5,294 nt of DNA, from the NCBI GenBank assembly GCA_946480545.1, contig CAMLKY010000190.1:1-5294 (forward strand), read 5' to 3'. How positions within the stretch are numbered: position 1 is the stretch's first letter; each line of letters starts with the position of its first letter. The DNA comes from an uncultured Acidobacteriota bacterium (GTDB lineage: Bacteria > Acidobacteriota > Blastocatellia > Pyrinomonadales > Pyrinomonadaceae). A program made the position numbers and the translations under genes. The notes beneath the pieces were generated by a model. That model worked only from the letters and a program-made list of their open reading frames with translations. It was not told the origin of the DNA and made no database searches. Positions 1 to 4,974 of the stretch are shown piece after piece.

Positions 1-97
1 TCGGCAAATCGGCCTAAGCTCTGTCTTTTTGGCAATTTCGGCCCAACAGAGACCAAATAGCAGACATCCCGAACCAGAGCCTGACCGTCTAAACACC
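1..97. other. Left-edge non-coding stretch, nothing firm
   Basis: I see no convincing gene, terminator or RNA here. Frame 2 stays open from base 2 to a TAA at 125-127, so it could in principle be the tail of an upstream gene. Its translation resembles no family I know and runs almost into the ribosome-binding site of the next gene, so I treat it as chance. A 6-bp inverted repeat (CTCTGT at 19-24, ACAGAG at 46-51) is too weak to interpret. No good -35/-10 pair for the next gene was found. Confidence 0.4.
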
Positions 98-116
98 GTC
101 ATGAAATTTATGACGA
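98..116. promoter_or_regulatory. 19-bp palindrome, possible operator
   Basis: The sequence CGTCATGAAATTTATGACG is symmetrical about base 107. Eight of nine base pairs match, the exception being G104/T110. It ends nine bases before the AAGGAG ribosome-binding site of the BON-domain gene, so it lies in the probable promoter or 5' leader. Its short, AT-centred dyad form fits a dimeric regulator site better than a terminator, because no T-run follows. The regulator is unknown. Confidence 0.4.
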
Positions 117-139
117 ATTTTAGATAAGGAGAAGCTTGA

Positions 140-694
140 GTGATGAAGATATTTAGAAATTTTATCGCCCTTGGATTAGCAATCATCGCTTTATCATTCG
201 CTCCGGTTAACGCTCAAAGTTTTTCCGCGAGCGGATCGACTCGTGCGATCGAGGATCAGGTCCGGAAACAGATCTTGAAACTCCCTCGGTACGAGGTCTT
301 CGATTCGATCGGCTACAAGGTTGACGGCGATACCGTCACACTCTTCGGTAAGGTCCGCAATGCGACGAACCGGAAAGGGGCCGAGCGATCGGTAGAGCGG
401 ATCCCTGGTGTGAACCGGGTGGTAAACAACATCGAGGTGCTGCCGGTAGGCGGATTTGACGAATCGATCCGGGTCCGACTGTACAGGACTCTCGCGAGCT
501 CGGGTGGTCTGTCACGATATCTGTGGCCGGTGAATCCGAGTGTTCGATTGATCGTCGATCGCGGACACGTCTCGCTTGAAGGCTTTGTTGCGAACCGTGG
601 CGATTACAACACGATGAACATTCTCGCGAACGGTGTTTCGGGTGTGTTCAGCGTAACGAACAACCTGGTCATCGATAAAGAACGCGTTCGTTAA
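140..694 (+). CDS. Exported protein with two BON domains
   Basis: This 184-residue protein is predicted to be exported and to act in the periplasm or at the outer membrane. Residues 1-25 form a signal peptide: a short Lys/Arg start, a hydrophobic core (about 8-22) and a likely cleavage after VNA at 23-25. Two BON-like modules follow, at about 36-102 and 106-178. Each shows the beta/alpha pattern ending in a Gly-Val-Asn or Gly-Val-Phe turn and a final strand (GVNRVVNNIEV at 90-100; GVFSVTNNLVI at 168-178). BON domains are known from OsmY and related envelope proteins and are thought to bind phospholipid or other surfaces, so the precise role here is open. The start is GTG at 140 or the adjacent ATG at 143; AAGGAG at 126-131 is 8 or 11 bases away, which slightly favours GTG. 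A strong terminator follows 21 bases after the stop, so the gene is probably transcribed alone. Confidence 0.85.
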   Translation: MMKIFRNFIALGLAIIALSFAPVNAQSFSASGSTRAIEDQVRKQILKLPRYEVFDSIGYKVDGDTVTLFGKVRNATNRKGAERSVERIPGVNRVVNNIEVLPVGGFDESIRVRLYRTLASSGGLSRYLWPVNPSVRLIVDRGHVSLEGFVANRGDYNTMNILANGVSGVFSVTNNLVIDKERVR

Positions 695-715
695 GAGTTG
701 ACCAATCATGTAACC

Positions 716-745
716 GGCCGGGCCAATGGGTTCGGCCTTTTTTTT
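716..745 (+). terminator. Intrinsic terminator after the BON gene
   Basis: Bases 716-724 pair with 729-737 in a 9-bp GC-rich stem that includes two G-U pairs. The loop is the four bases AATG, and eight T residues follow at 738-745. This is a textbook rho-independent terminator. The next reading frame can be extended back to an ATG inside this loop (726), which is one reason to reject that upstream start. Confidence 0.92.
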
Positions 746-749
746 GTTC

Positions 750-755
750 TATAAT
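750..755 (+). promoter_or_regulatory. Perfect -10 box (TATAAT)
   Basis: A consensus TATAAT begins four bases after the T-run of the preceding terminator and 57 bases before the chosen ATG of the next gene. The predicted start of transcription is near 762. The -35 position at 17-bp spacing (727-732, TGGGTT) lies inside the terminator hairpin and matches poorly, so the promoter is inferred from the -10 box alone. Confidence 0.55.
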
Positions 756-792
756 GTAGACAAACCCTACGAGTCTTCAGCCCCGCACCCAA

Positions 793-798
793 AAGGAG
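793..798 (+). promoter_or_regulatory. Ribosome-binding site deciding the start at 807
   Basis: AAGGAG lies eight bases before ATG 807, ideal spacing. It picks this start over the in-frame ATG at 726, which sits in a terminator loop upstream of the TATAAT box. Confidence 0.85.
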
Positions 799-806
799 TT
801 ACTCGT

Positions 807-1397
807 ATGTTTTCTAATTCGTCTTCAAAATTCCTTGTCGCTGCCGTGGCGCTCGTGGCTTGGTTAGCGTTTCCAACTCTTAACCTCCGCTCGCAGATGG
901 CCGCAGCTCCGGCCTGCCCGAGTGGCCGGTATTCGGCGAAACTCACCGGCTGGATGCTCGATGGTAAGACCCCTGTAGGGACTGCAGACTACGACCACAA
1001 CACGCGTCGTCTGGAGGTCACGGTATCATCGGTAGCTCTTGCGGACGGAACAAACCTGGCGGTACTGATAGGCGACGACCGCATAGGAGAGTTAGCCCCA
1101 CTGAAGGACGGCAGCGCGACCGGGCAGATAATGCGTCAACTTCCGGATGGAGCGCGCGTCCGAGTATTTCATGGCGAGCGGCCGATAGTGTCCGCGAATC
1201 TCGTCTGCGTCGCGGCTCCCATACAAACGCCGACGCCTCCAAGTCCGACTCCAACGCCTTCACCGACGATGACACCGACTCCCACCCAGACTCCGACGCC
1301 AGATCCGACCCCGACGGCGTCGCCTACGCCCGGCATGCCGACACCCGATCCGATGCCCAAGAAAACCCCCGATCCGGTGCCTTCACCGAGTGTGTAA
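807..1397 (+). CDS. Exported protein with Pro/Thr-rich tail
   Basis: I cannot name this 196-residue protein. It has three parts. Residues 1-36 carry a hydrophobic segment (about 9-24) that acts as a signal peptide or membrane anchor. Residues 37-137 form a compact, probably beta-rich domain with the stretch [18 protein letters not shown] and then an [12 protein letters not shown] turn; C37 and C134 bracket it and could form a disulfide. Residues 141-196 are a low-complexity tail with 23 Pro and 15 Thr, likely an extended wall or stalk segment and possibly glycosylated. The middle part reminds me of small repeat-like domains common in acidobacterial secreted proteins, but that is recollection only. 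The start follows from AAGGAG at 793-798 and leaves 27 extra in-frame residues upstream untranslated. A role at the cell surface is inferred; there is no catalytic motif. Confidence 0.78.
   Translation: MFSNSSSKFLVAAVALVAWLAFPTLNLRSQMAAAPACPSGRYSAKLTGWMLDGKTPVGTADYDHNTRRLEVTVSSVALADGTNLAVLIGDDRIGELAPLKDGSATGQIMRQLPDGARVRVFHGERPIVSANLVCVAAPIQTPTPPSPTPTPSPTMTPTPTQTPTPDPTPTASPTPGMPTPDPMPKKTPDPVPSPSV
1227..1394 (+). repeat. Degenerate Pro/Thr codon repeat
   Basis: This region encodes the last 56 residues of the preceding protein as imperfect Thr-Pro, Ser-Pro and Asp-Pro units built from CCG/CCT/CCC and ACT/ACG/ACC codons. The mixed synonymous codons suggest an old repeat kept by selection on the protein rather than a recent slippage tract. 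The same bases read on the minus strand give a Gly/Val-rich shadow frame that is not a gene. Confidence 0.8.
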
Positions 1398-1408
1398 TCC
1401 TAATTCCC

Positions 1409-1438
1409 GAGCTTTGCGGGCTCGAGCTTTGCGGGCTC
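1409..1438. repeat. Two exact tandem 15-bp repeats
   Basis: GAGCTTTGCGGGCTC occurs at 1409-1423 and again, without a gap, at 1424-1438. A degraded continuation (TGCGAGCTCTGCG) follows at 1439-1451. The repeats begin 11 bases after the stop of the Pro/Thr-tail gene and form part of the larger inverted repeat described next. Confidence 0.9.
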
Positions 1439-1489
1439 TGCGAGCTCTGCGTGAAAAAAAACGGACTTCTCGCAGAGAGCCCGCAAAGC
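1426..1489. repeat. Long imperfect inverted repeat before typA
   Basis: Bases 1426-1438 pair with 1477-1489 over 13 uninterrupted bp. After a 2-base bulge (1475-1476), bases 1439-1444 pair with 1469-1474 over 6 bp, leaving a 24-base loop that contains eight A residues (1454-1461). The other tandem copy (1411-1423) can pair with the same right arm, so alternative folds exist. No T-run follows on the plus strand, so it is not a classic terminator. The CTTTGCG / CTCTGCG heptamer style resembles dispersed palindromic repeats I recall from several bacterial phyla. It could be a REP-like or MITE-like element. Confidence 0.75.
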
Positions 1490-1565
1490 GTGGCCTACTC
1501 CAAATTGCCTTTGAGTCCTCAATCCGTCATCATGCTTGTTTCGCCTTTGGGCCGAATTCATAACA

Positions 1566-3377
1566 ATGGTAACTACGGATAAGATCAGAAACATCGCCAT
1601 CATCGCCCACGTCGATCACGGGAAGACCACACTCGTCGATACGATGCTCAAACAGTCAGGGACCTATCGCGACAACGAAACGGTCGTCGAGCGCGTCATG
1701 GACTCGATGGACCTCGAGCGCGAACGCGGCATCACGATCATGGCGAAGAACACTTCGGTTCGGTATGGCGAGTACAAGATCAACATCGTCGATACGCCGG
1801 GCCACGCGGATTTCGGGGGCGAGGTCGAACGCGTTCTGAAGATGGTCGATGGGATCGTCCTGCTTGTCGATGCTGCCGAGGGATGTCTGCCGCAAACCAG
1901 GTTCGTGCTTCGGAAAGCTCTCGAGCTGAAGCTTCCCGCGATCGCTCTCGTAAACAAGATCGATCGGCAGGACGCTCGCCCCGATGAAGTAGTGAACGAG
2001 ATCTACGACCTGTTCATCGATCTCGGAGCCAACGACGAGCAGATCGAGTTCCCGATTCTCTATTCGATCTCGCGCGACGGCATCGCGAAAAAAGAACTTT
2101 CAGACGAATCAAAGACGCTCAAGCCTCTCTTTGATCAGATCATCGAGACGATCCCCGCACCGCACGCTCTGCGTGACGACTCGCTGCAACTGCTTGTTGC
2201 GAATATCGACTACAACCCGTTCGTTGGACGGCTCGCAATCGGGCGCATATTCTCAGGCGAGATCGCGAAGAACCAGGACGTCGCTGTTTCGAAGCGCGAT
2301 GGTTCACTTCAGAAGACGCGCGTAAAAGAGCTTTTCGTTTTCGAAGGGCTCGAGCGAGCGACGGTGGACTCGGCCGGCGTTGGTGAGATCGTCGCACTCG
2401 CCGGATTCGAGGATGTCGAGATCGGGGAGACCATCACGCTCGCGGACAATCCGAAACCACTGCCTATTATCGCCGTCGATGAGCCGACCATCTCGATGAT
2501 CTTCGGCGTGAATACATCGCCTTTCTCCGGCATCGATGGAAAGTTCGTCACGTCTCGGCAGATCAAAGAGCGGCTCGACCGAGAACTTCTCGGCAACGTC
2601 GCTCTGCGCGTCAGCGAGACCGAAGCAGCCGAGCAGTTCAAGGTTTCAGGCCGTGGCGAACTGCAGCTTGCGATCCTCATCGAGATGATGCGCCGCGAAG
2701 GTTACGAGGTGCAGGTTTCGAAGCCGGAAGTCATCACCAAGAAAGACGAGAAGACCGGTGAGACACTTGAGCCCATCGAGCTCGTCGTGATCGATGTACC
2801 CGAAGAATTCATCGGTGTCGTCACGGAGGCTCTCGGACGCCGGAAAGGTCAGATGACGAAGATGATCAACAACGGCTCTGGGCGCGTGCGGCTCGAGTAC
2901 GAAGTTCCCTCGCGTGGCTTGATCGGGTTCCGTGGCGAGTTCCTGACAGAGACCAAAGGCACGGGCCTTCTAAATACGCTGTTCCTTAAGTTCGACAAGT
3001 GGCAGGGCGAGATGAAATCCCGCTCTACCGGATCACTCGTTGCCGACCGGATGGGCGAAGCGACGACGTATGCCCTCTACAACCTCCAGGAGCGCGGCAC
3101 GCTGTTCATCAAGCCTCAGACAAAGGTCTACGAAGGAATGATCGTTGGAGAGAATGCGCGGGCGGTGGATCTGGATGTGAATTCGATCAAGGAAAAAAAG
3201 CTCTCGAATATGCGGACCACATCCGCCGATGAAGCGATGAGACTTGTCCCCGTGCGCGAGATGTCGCTTGAGCGCGCCCTCGAGTTCATCGCGGATGATG
3301 AACTGATCGAGGTAACACCGAAAGCGATCCGTCTTCGTAAGCGTGTGCTGAAAGCGAATGAACGGCCGAAGAAGTAA
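1566..3377 (+). CDS. typA: Ribosome-associated GTPase TypA/BipA
   Basis: TypA is a translational GTPase related to EF-G and EF4 that binds the 70S ribosome and supports growth under cold and other stress and ribosome assembly. This 603-residue protein matches the family's usual length of about 600. The G domain shows G1 AHVDHGKT (14-21), the switch segment RERGITIM (52-59), G3 DTPGH (76-80) and G4 NKID (130-133). Next come a beta-barrel domain II (about 205-295), EF-G-like domains III and V (about 305-480, with [12 protein letters not shown] and [18 protein letters not shown]), and the TypA-specific C-terminal domain with GMIVGEN, KKLSNMR and [15 protein letters not shown]. The expected G5 'SA' is replaced by SIS in YSISRDG. 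ATG 1566 is chosen because family members begin a few residues before [16 protein letters not shown]; a TTG at 1536 would add ten unneeded residues. No Shine-Dalgarno sequence is visible before 1566 and I found no convincing promoter in the 76 bases between the inverted repeat and the start. Confidence 0.97.
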   Translation: MVTTDKIRNIAIIAHVDHGKTTLVDTMLKQSGTYRDNETVVERVMDSMDLERERGITIMAKNTSVRYGEYKINIVDTPGHADFGGEVERVLKMVDGIVLLVDAAEGCLPQTRFVLRKALELKLPAIALVNKIDRQDARPDEVVNEIYDLFIDLGANDEQIEFPILYSISRDGIAKKELSDESKTLKPLFDQIIETIPAPHALRDDSLQLLVANIDYNPFVGRLAIGRIFSGEIAKNQDVAVSKRDGSLQKTRVKELFVFEGLERATVDSAGVGEIVALAGFEDVEIGETITLADNPKPLPIIAVDEPTISMIFGVNTSPFSGIDGKFVTSRQIKERLDRELLGNVALRVSETEAAEQFKVSGRGELQLAILIEMMRREGYEVQVSKPEVITKKDEKTGETLEPIELVVIDVPEEFIGVVTEALGRRKGQMTKMINNGSGRVRLEYEVPSRGLIGFRGEFLTETKGTGLLNTLFLKFDKWQGEMKSRSTGSLVADRMGEATTYALYNLQERGTLFIKPQTKVYEGMIVGENARAVDLDVNSIKEKKLSNMRTTSADEAMRLVPVREMSLERALEFIADDELIEVTPKAIRLRKRVLKANERPKK

Positions 3378-3391
3378 GTCGCCTATGGTCA

Positions 3392-3946
3392 TTAAGGACT
3401 AGACACAAGCCTGCTTCTCTCTACGGTGGGCTCCTTTTCGATCAATCTCTTATTCAATCGTCCGACGTTCGTACCCGGTGGCTTCGCGAGCTTCATCTGC
3501 TCGCGAAATCTGTCATGCTCCTCGCGTGAGACCGGCACCCCGTATCTAAGAAACATTTCAGCGTTGTCGGGCAGCTCCTCAAACTGTTCCGCCGGGATGA
3601 GCGACACGGCCCTACCCGGTTGACCCGAGTACAAAGGGAAATCTGTCCAGTCGATATTCAAAAGCGTCGTAAGCGCTCCGATCTGAAGCGTCGCGCGGAT
3701 CTCGATCTCTACATACTCGATGCGCTTGATGTATTCGGAACCATCGCTCAAACGATCTTCGACCAACAAATTCACACGCCGTATCGCAACAAGCCTGGTG
3801 TTATCCTCGGGAATTAAAATACTGACAGGTCGCTGCTGACTATCCGAAGCTGGAACGACTGCCTGTCCGACAACATAATGAACCGCGACGACGCCAACGA
3901 TTGTTCCTGCGATGACAACTTTCATGAAGTGTGAGTTAACTGCCAT
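3392..3946 (-). CDS. Hypothetical exported protein
   Basis: I do not recognise this 184-residue protein. The N terminus has a hydrophobic run (about 9-29, VVIAGTIVGVVAVHYVVG), which is a signal peptide or single membrane anchor. The rest is soluble and charged: a probable beta-strand region (about 40-100) with alternating hydrophobic residues, the segment NIDWTDFPLYSGQPG (97-111), and a helical, Lys/Arg/Glu-rich C terminus (about 138-180). There are no cysteines and no lipobox. Two in-frame ATGs are possible, at 3946 and 3925. Neither has a visible Shine-Dalgarno sequence; the inner one gives a more typical signal peptide (MKVVIAG) and 177 residues. The gene converges on typA with 14 bp between the stops and diverges from the SnoaL-like gene. 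The long open frame with a sensible secretion signal supports a real gene, but no function can be assigned. Confidence 0.7.
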   Translation of the reverse strand: MAVNSHFMKVVIAGTIVGVVAVHYVVGQAVVPASDSQQRPVSILIPEDNTRLVAIRRVNLLVEDRLSDGSEYIKRIEYVEIEIRATLQIGALTTLLNIDWTDFPLYSGQPGRAVSLIPAEQFEELPDNAEMFLRYGVPVSREEHDRFREQMKLAKPPGTNVGRLNKRLIEKEPTVERSRLVSSP

Positions 3947-3966
3947 ACTAAAGAATATGTCGAATA

Positions 3967-4018
3967 CGATGCAGCTTCTGTAACAGGCGTGTGCTCGCGC
4001 CTGGTCTGTGCTGCATCG
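3967..4018. repeat. Two-tier inverted repeat in divergent spacer
   Basis: The outer arms CGATGCAGC (3967-3975) and GCTGCATCG (4010-4018) are perfectly complementary over 9 bp. Nested inside, CAGGCG (3984-3989) pairs with CGCCTG (3998-4003), leaving an 8-base loop. The internal loop is 8 bases on one side and 6 on the other. It lies 20 bp beyond the upstream start of the minus-strand gene and 127 bp before the SnoaL-like start, so it could serve either one. No T-run follows on either strand, which argues against a simple terminator. Confidence 0.6.
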
Positions 4019-4039
4019 ACTCGCATATCAAAACAAATC

Positions 4040-4059
4040 GAACGAAGCATTATTCGTTC
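4040..4059. repeat. 7-bp inverted repeat, possible operator
   Basis: GAACGAA (4040-4046) is the reverse complement of TTCGTTC (4053-4059), with six bases between them. It could be a small hairpin or a dimeric protein site in the leader region of the SnoaL-like gene. Alone it is only modest evidence. Confidence 0.35.
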
Positions 4060-4063
4060 CGAC

Positions 4064-4087
4064 GGTCGATCCGAACCAGGGTCGATC
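4064..4087. repeat. Direct repeat of GGTCGATC, 16-bp period
   Basis: GGTCGATC occurs at 4064-4071 and 4080-4087. The 16-bp period is about one and a half helical turns. It may be a paired protein-binding site or chance, since TCGATC-type words are common in this sequence. Confidence 0.25.
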
Positions 4088-4094
4088 TTGTTCG

Positions 4095-4118
4095 CGTTTG
4101 GTTATTCAAAGCCAAACG
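4095..4118 (+). promoter_or_regulatory. Leader hairpin before the SnoaL-like gene
   Basis: Bases 4095-4103 pair with 4110-4118 in a 9-bp stem (CGTTTGG and CCAAACG plus a G-U and a U-A pair) with the 6-base loop ATTCAA. The hairpin ends 14 bases before the AAGGGAG ribosome-binding site, so in RNA it would sit just upstream of the ribosome footprint. It could influence translation or mRNA stability, or act at DNA level as an operator. No T-run follows, so it is not an attenuator of the classic kind. Confidence 0.5.
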
Positions 4119-4145
4119 ACATCGATTGAATCAAGGGAGTTGAAT

Positions 4146-4529
4146 ATGTCAGAACAAAATAAAGAGATCGTTTCGAAGATCAATAAGGCGTTTGAAGAAA
4201 ACAAACCTGAGGATTTTCTTGGCTATTGTGCCGAAGATATCCGTTGGGAGATGGCCGGTGAAGGCACGCATTCCGGAAAGGAATCGATCCGGCAGTTTAT
4301 GTCGTCGATGGAGGGCATGGAGCCGCCGAGATTCACGGTCGATGCGACCGTGGCTGAGGGCGATCATGTTGTCTGCTTCGGAAATATGGCCATGAAGATG
4401 GAAGGTGAGGAAGGCGAATACTCGTACTGCGACGTATATAGATTCACGGACGGCAAAGTGTCGGAGCTCCGCTCGTACGTAGTGAAAAAGAAAACCCAAG
4501 GCGAATCGGAAAAATCCGCATCCGCCTAA
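4146..4529 (+). CDS. SnoaL-like / NTF2-fold protein
   Basis: This 127-residue cytoplasmic protein has the SnoaL-like pattern of the NTF2 superfamily, a cone-shaped alpha+beta fold that usually encloses a small hydrophobic ligand. Visible hallmarks are an N-terminal helix (about 4-19), the ED-x-x-W segment (30-34) and a THSGKESIRQF loop and helix (41-51). These are followed by VAEGDHVVCFGNM (69-81) and the closing strands YSYCDVYRFTDGKVSELRSYV (92-112). The Lys/Ser-rich end is probably disordered. Members include polyketide cyclases, isomerases and many proteins of unknown role; I see no residue set that proves catalysis. ATG 4146 is chosen because AAGGGAG (4133-4139) precedes it by six bases. 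An in-frame GTG at 4008 would add 46 unlike residues across the hairpin-rich leader. It stands 90 bp before the arsR gene and probably has its own promoter upstream. Confidence 0.85.
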   Translation: MSEQNKEIVSKINKAFEENKPEDFLGYCAEDIRWEMAGEGTHSGKESIRQFMSSMEGMEPPRFTVDATVAEGDHVVCFGNMAMKMEGEEGEYSYCDVYRFTDGKVSELRSYVVKKKTQGESEKSASA

Positions 4530-4535
4530 ACCTTA

Positions 4536-4581
4536 CGGCTGTCATAACGTCCCAACCTTTTTGATTGAGACTTGACAGCCG
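4536..4581. repeat. Spaced 9-bp inverted repeat around the arsR -35 box
   Basis: CGGCTGTCA (4536-4544) is the exact reverse complement of TGACAGCCG (4573-4581), with 28 bases between them. The right arm covers five of the six bases of the TTGACA -35 box. It could be a second regulator site flanking the promoter, or a weak long-loop hairpin at the end of the SnoaL-like transcript. The T-run (4558-4562) lies inside the loop, so it is not a normal terminator. Confidence 0.5.
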
Positions 4582-4601
4582 ATTTCTCGCTGTTGTATTT
4601 T
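4572..4601 (+). promoter_or_regulatory. Sigma-70-type promoter of arsR-SRPBCC operon
   Basis: A perfect TTGACA (4572-4577) is followed after 18 bp by TATTTT (4596-4601), which matches four of six -10 positions. Transcription would start near 4608, giving a leader of about a dozen bases before ATG 4620. This fits the absence of a Shine-Dalgarno sequence there. Confidence 0.7.
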
Positions 4602-4620
4602 ACCACTTGGTTAAATACAA
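4593..4620. promoter_or_regulatory. 28-bp near-palindrome, ArsR operator
   Basis: The 28 bases are symmetrical about 4606/4607 with 12 of 14 pairs complementary. The left half reads TTGTATTTTACCA and the right half TGGTTAAATACAA; only 4601/4612 and the central pair fail. It covers the -10 box and the predicted start of transcription and ends on the first base of the arsR start codon. Known ArsR-family repressors bind imperfect dyads placed this way, so bound repressor would block RNA polymerase. That the adjacent ArsR is the binder is inferred from position. Confidence 0.75.
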
Positions 4621-4964
4621 TGACGGCAGCGACTGACAGGTTGAGCAGAGTTTTCGGCGCACTGGCCGATCCTACACGGCGAGCGATCCTTTCACGATTG
4701 TCTCGTGGCGAGGCAGGCGTTCAGGAGATCGCCAAACCCTTCAACATGTCGCTGCCCGCCATATCAAAACACTTGAAGGTGCTCGAGAAGGCGAGCCTGA
4801 TCACACGCGGAAAAGACGCACAGTGGCGGCCATGCAGGCTCGACGCTGCCCCGCTCAAAGACGCGTCCGACTGGATCGGAGACTACCGCCAATTCTGGGA
4901 AGAGAGCTTCGAGAGGCTTGATGAATATTTGACGGAAGTTCAAACACAGCAAAAGAAAAAGTAA
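4620..4964 (+). CDS. ArsR-family winged-helix repressor
   Basis: This 114-residue DNA-binding protein belongs to the ArsR/SmtB-type regulators. Residues about 7-78 form the winged helix: LADPTRRAIL (15-24) is a family signature, SLPAISKHLKVLEKA (44-58) is the recognition helix, and residues 59-75 form the wing. A C-terminal helix (about 83-104) is the likely dimer interface, followed by a Lys/Gln tail. The metal-binding ELCVCDL motif of true ArsR proteins is absent, and the only cysteine is C72, so metal sensing is unlikely. The family pattern of an ArsR paired with an SRPBCC gene fits its neighbour ten bases downstream. It probably represses itself through the 28-bp palindrome over its promoter. 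ATG 4620 is chosen because the fold starts right after it; the in-frame TTG at 4572 is the first half of the -35 box. No Shine-Dalgarno sequence is visible. Confidence 0.9.
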   Translation: MTAATDRLSRVFGALADPTRRAILSRLSRGEAGVQEIAKPFNMSLPAISKHLKVLEKASLITRGKDAQWRPCRLDAAPLKDASDWIGDYRQFWEESFERLDEYLTEVQTQQKKK

Positions 4965-4974
4965 GGAGACTAAA

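Noticed and set aside
2..127. Open frame at the left edge as the end of an upstream gene
   Set aside because: It is short, resembles no known family, and runs through the palindrome to the ribosome-binding site of the BON gene.
726..806. Upstream in-frame ATG for the Pro/Thr-tail protein
   Set aside because: It lies in the loop of a strong terminator and before the TATAAT box, while ATG 807 has an ideal AAGGAG.
1169..1360. Minus-strand Gly/Val-rich frame
   Set aside because: It is the complement of the Pro/Thr codon repeat and has no independent gene signals.
1409..1490. CRISPR-like array
   Set aside because: The repeats are directly adjacent without spacers, only two are exact, and there are no cas genes.
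1536..1565. TTG start adding ten residues to TypA
   Set aside because: Family members begin just before [16 protein letters not shown], and the extra residues show no similarity to TypA.
1656..3392. Several minus-strand and alternate-frame openings across typA
   Set aside because: They are shadows of a highly conserved gene and have Arg/Ser-rich, low-information translations.
3376..3401. Bidirectional terminator between the convergent genes
   Set aside because: Only a 4-bp AGTC/GACT pairing is found, with no T-run on either side.
3426..3817. Two plus-strand frames opposite the hypothetical minus-strand gene
   Set aside because: They are short, lack ribosome-binding sites and overlap a longer frame with a clear secretion signal.
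4008..4145. GTG start adding 46 residues to the SnoaL-like protein
   Set aside because: The extension crosses hairpin-rich leader DNA and has no family character; ATG 4146 has a good ribosome-binding site.
4572..4619. TTG start for the ArsR protein
   Set aside because: The codon is part of a perfect -35 box and the following bases form the operator.
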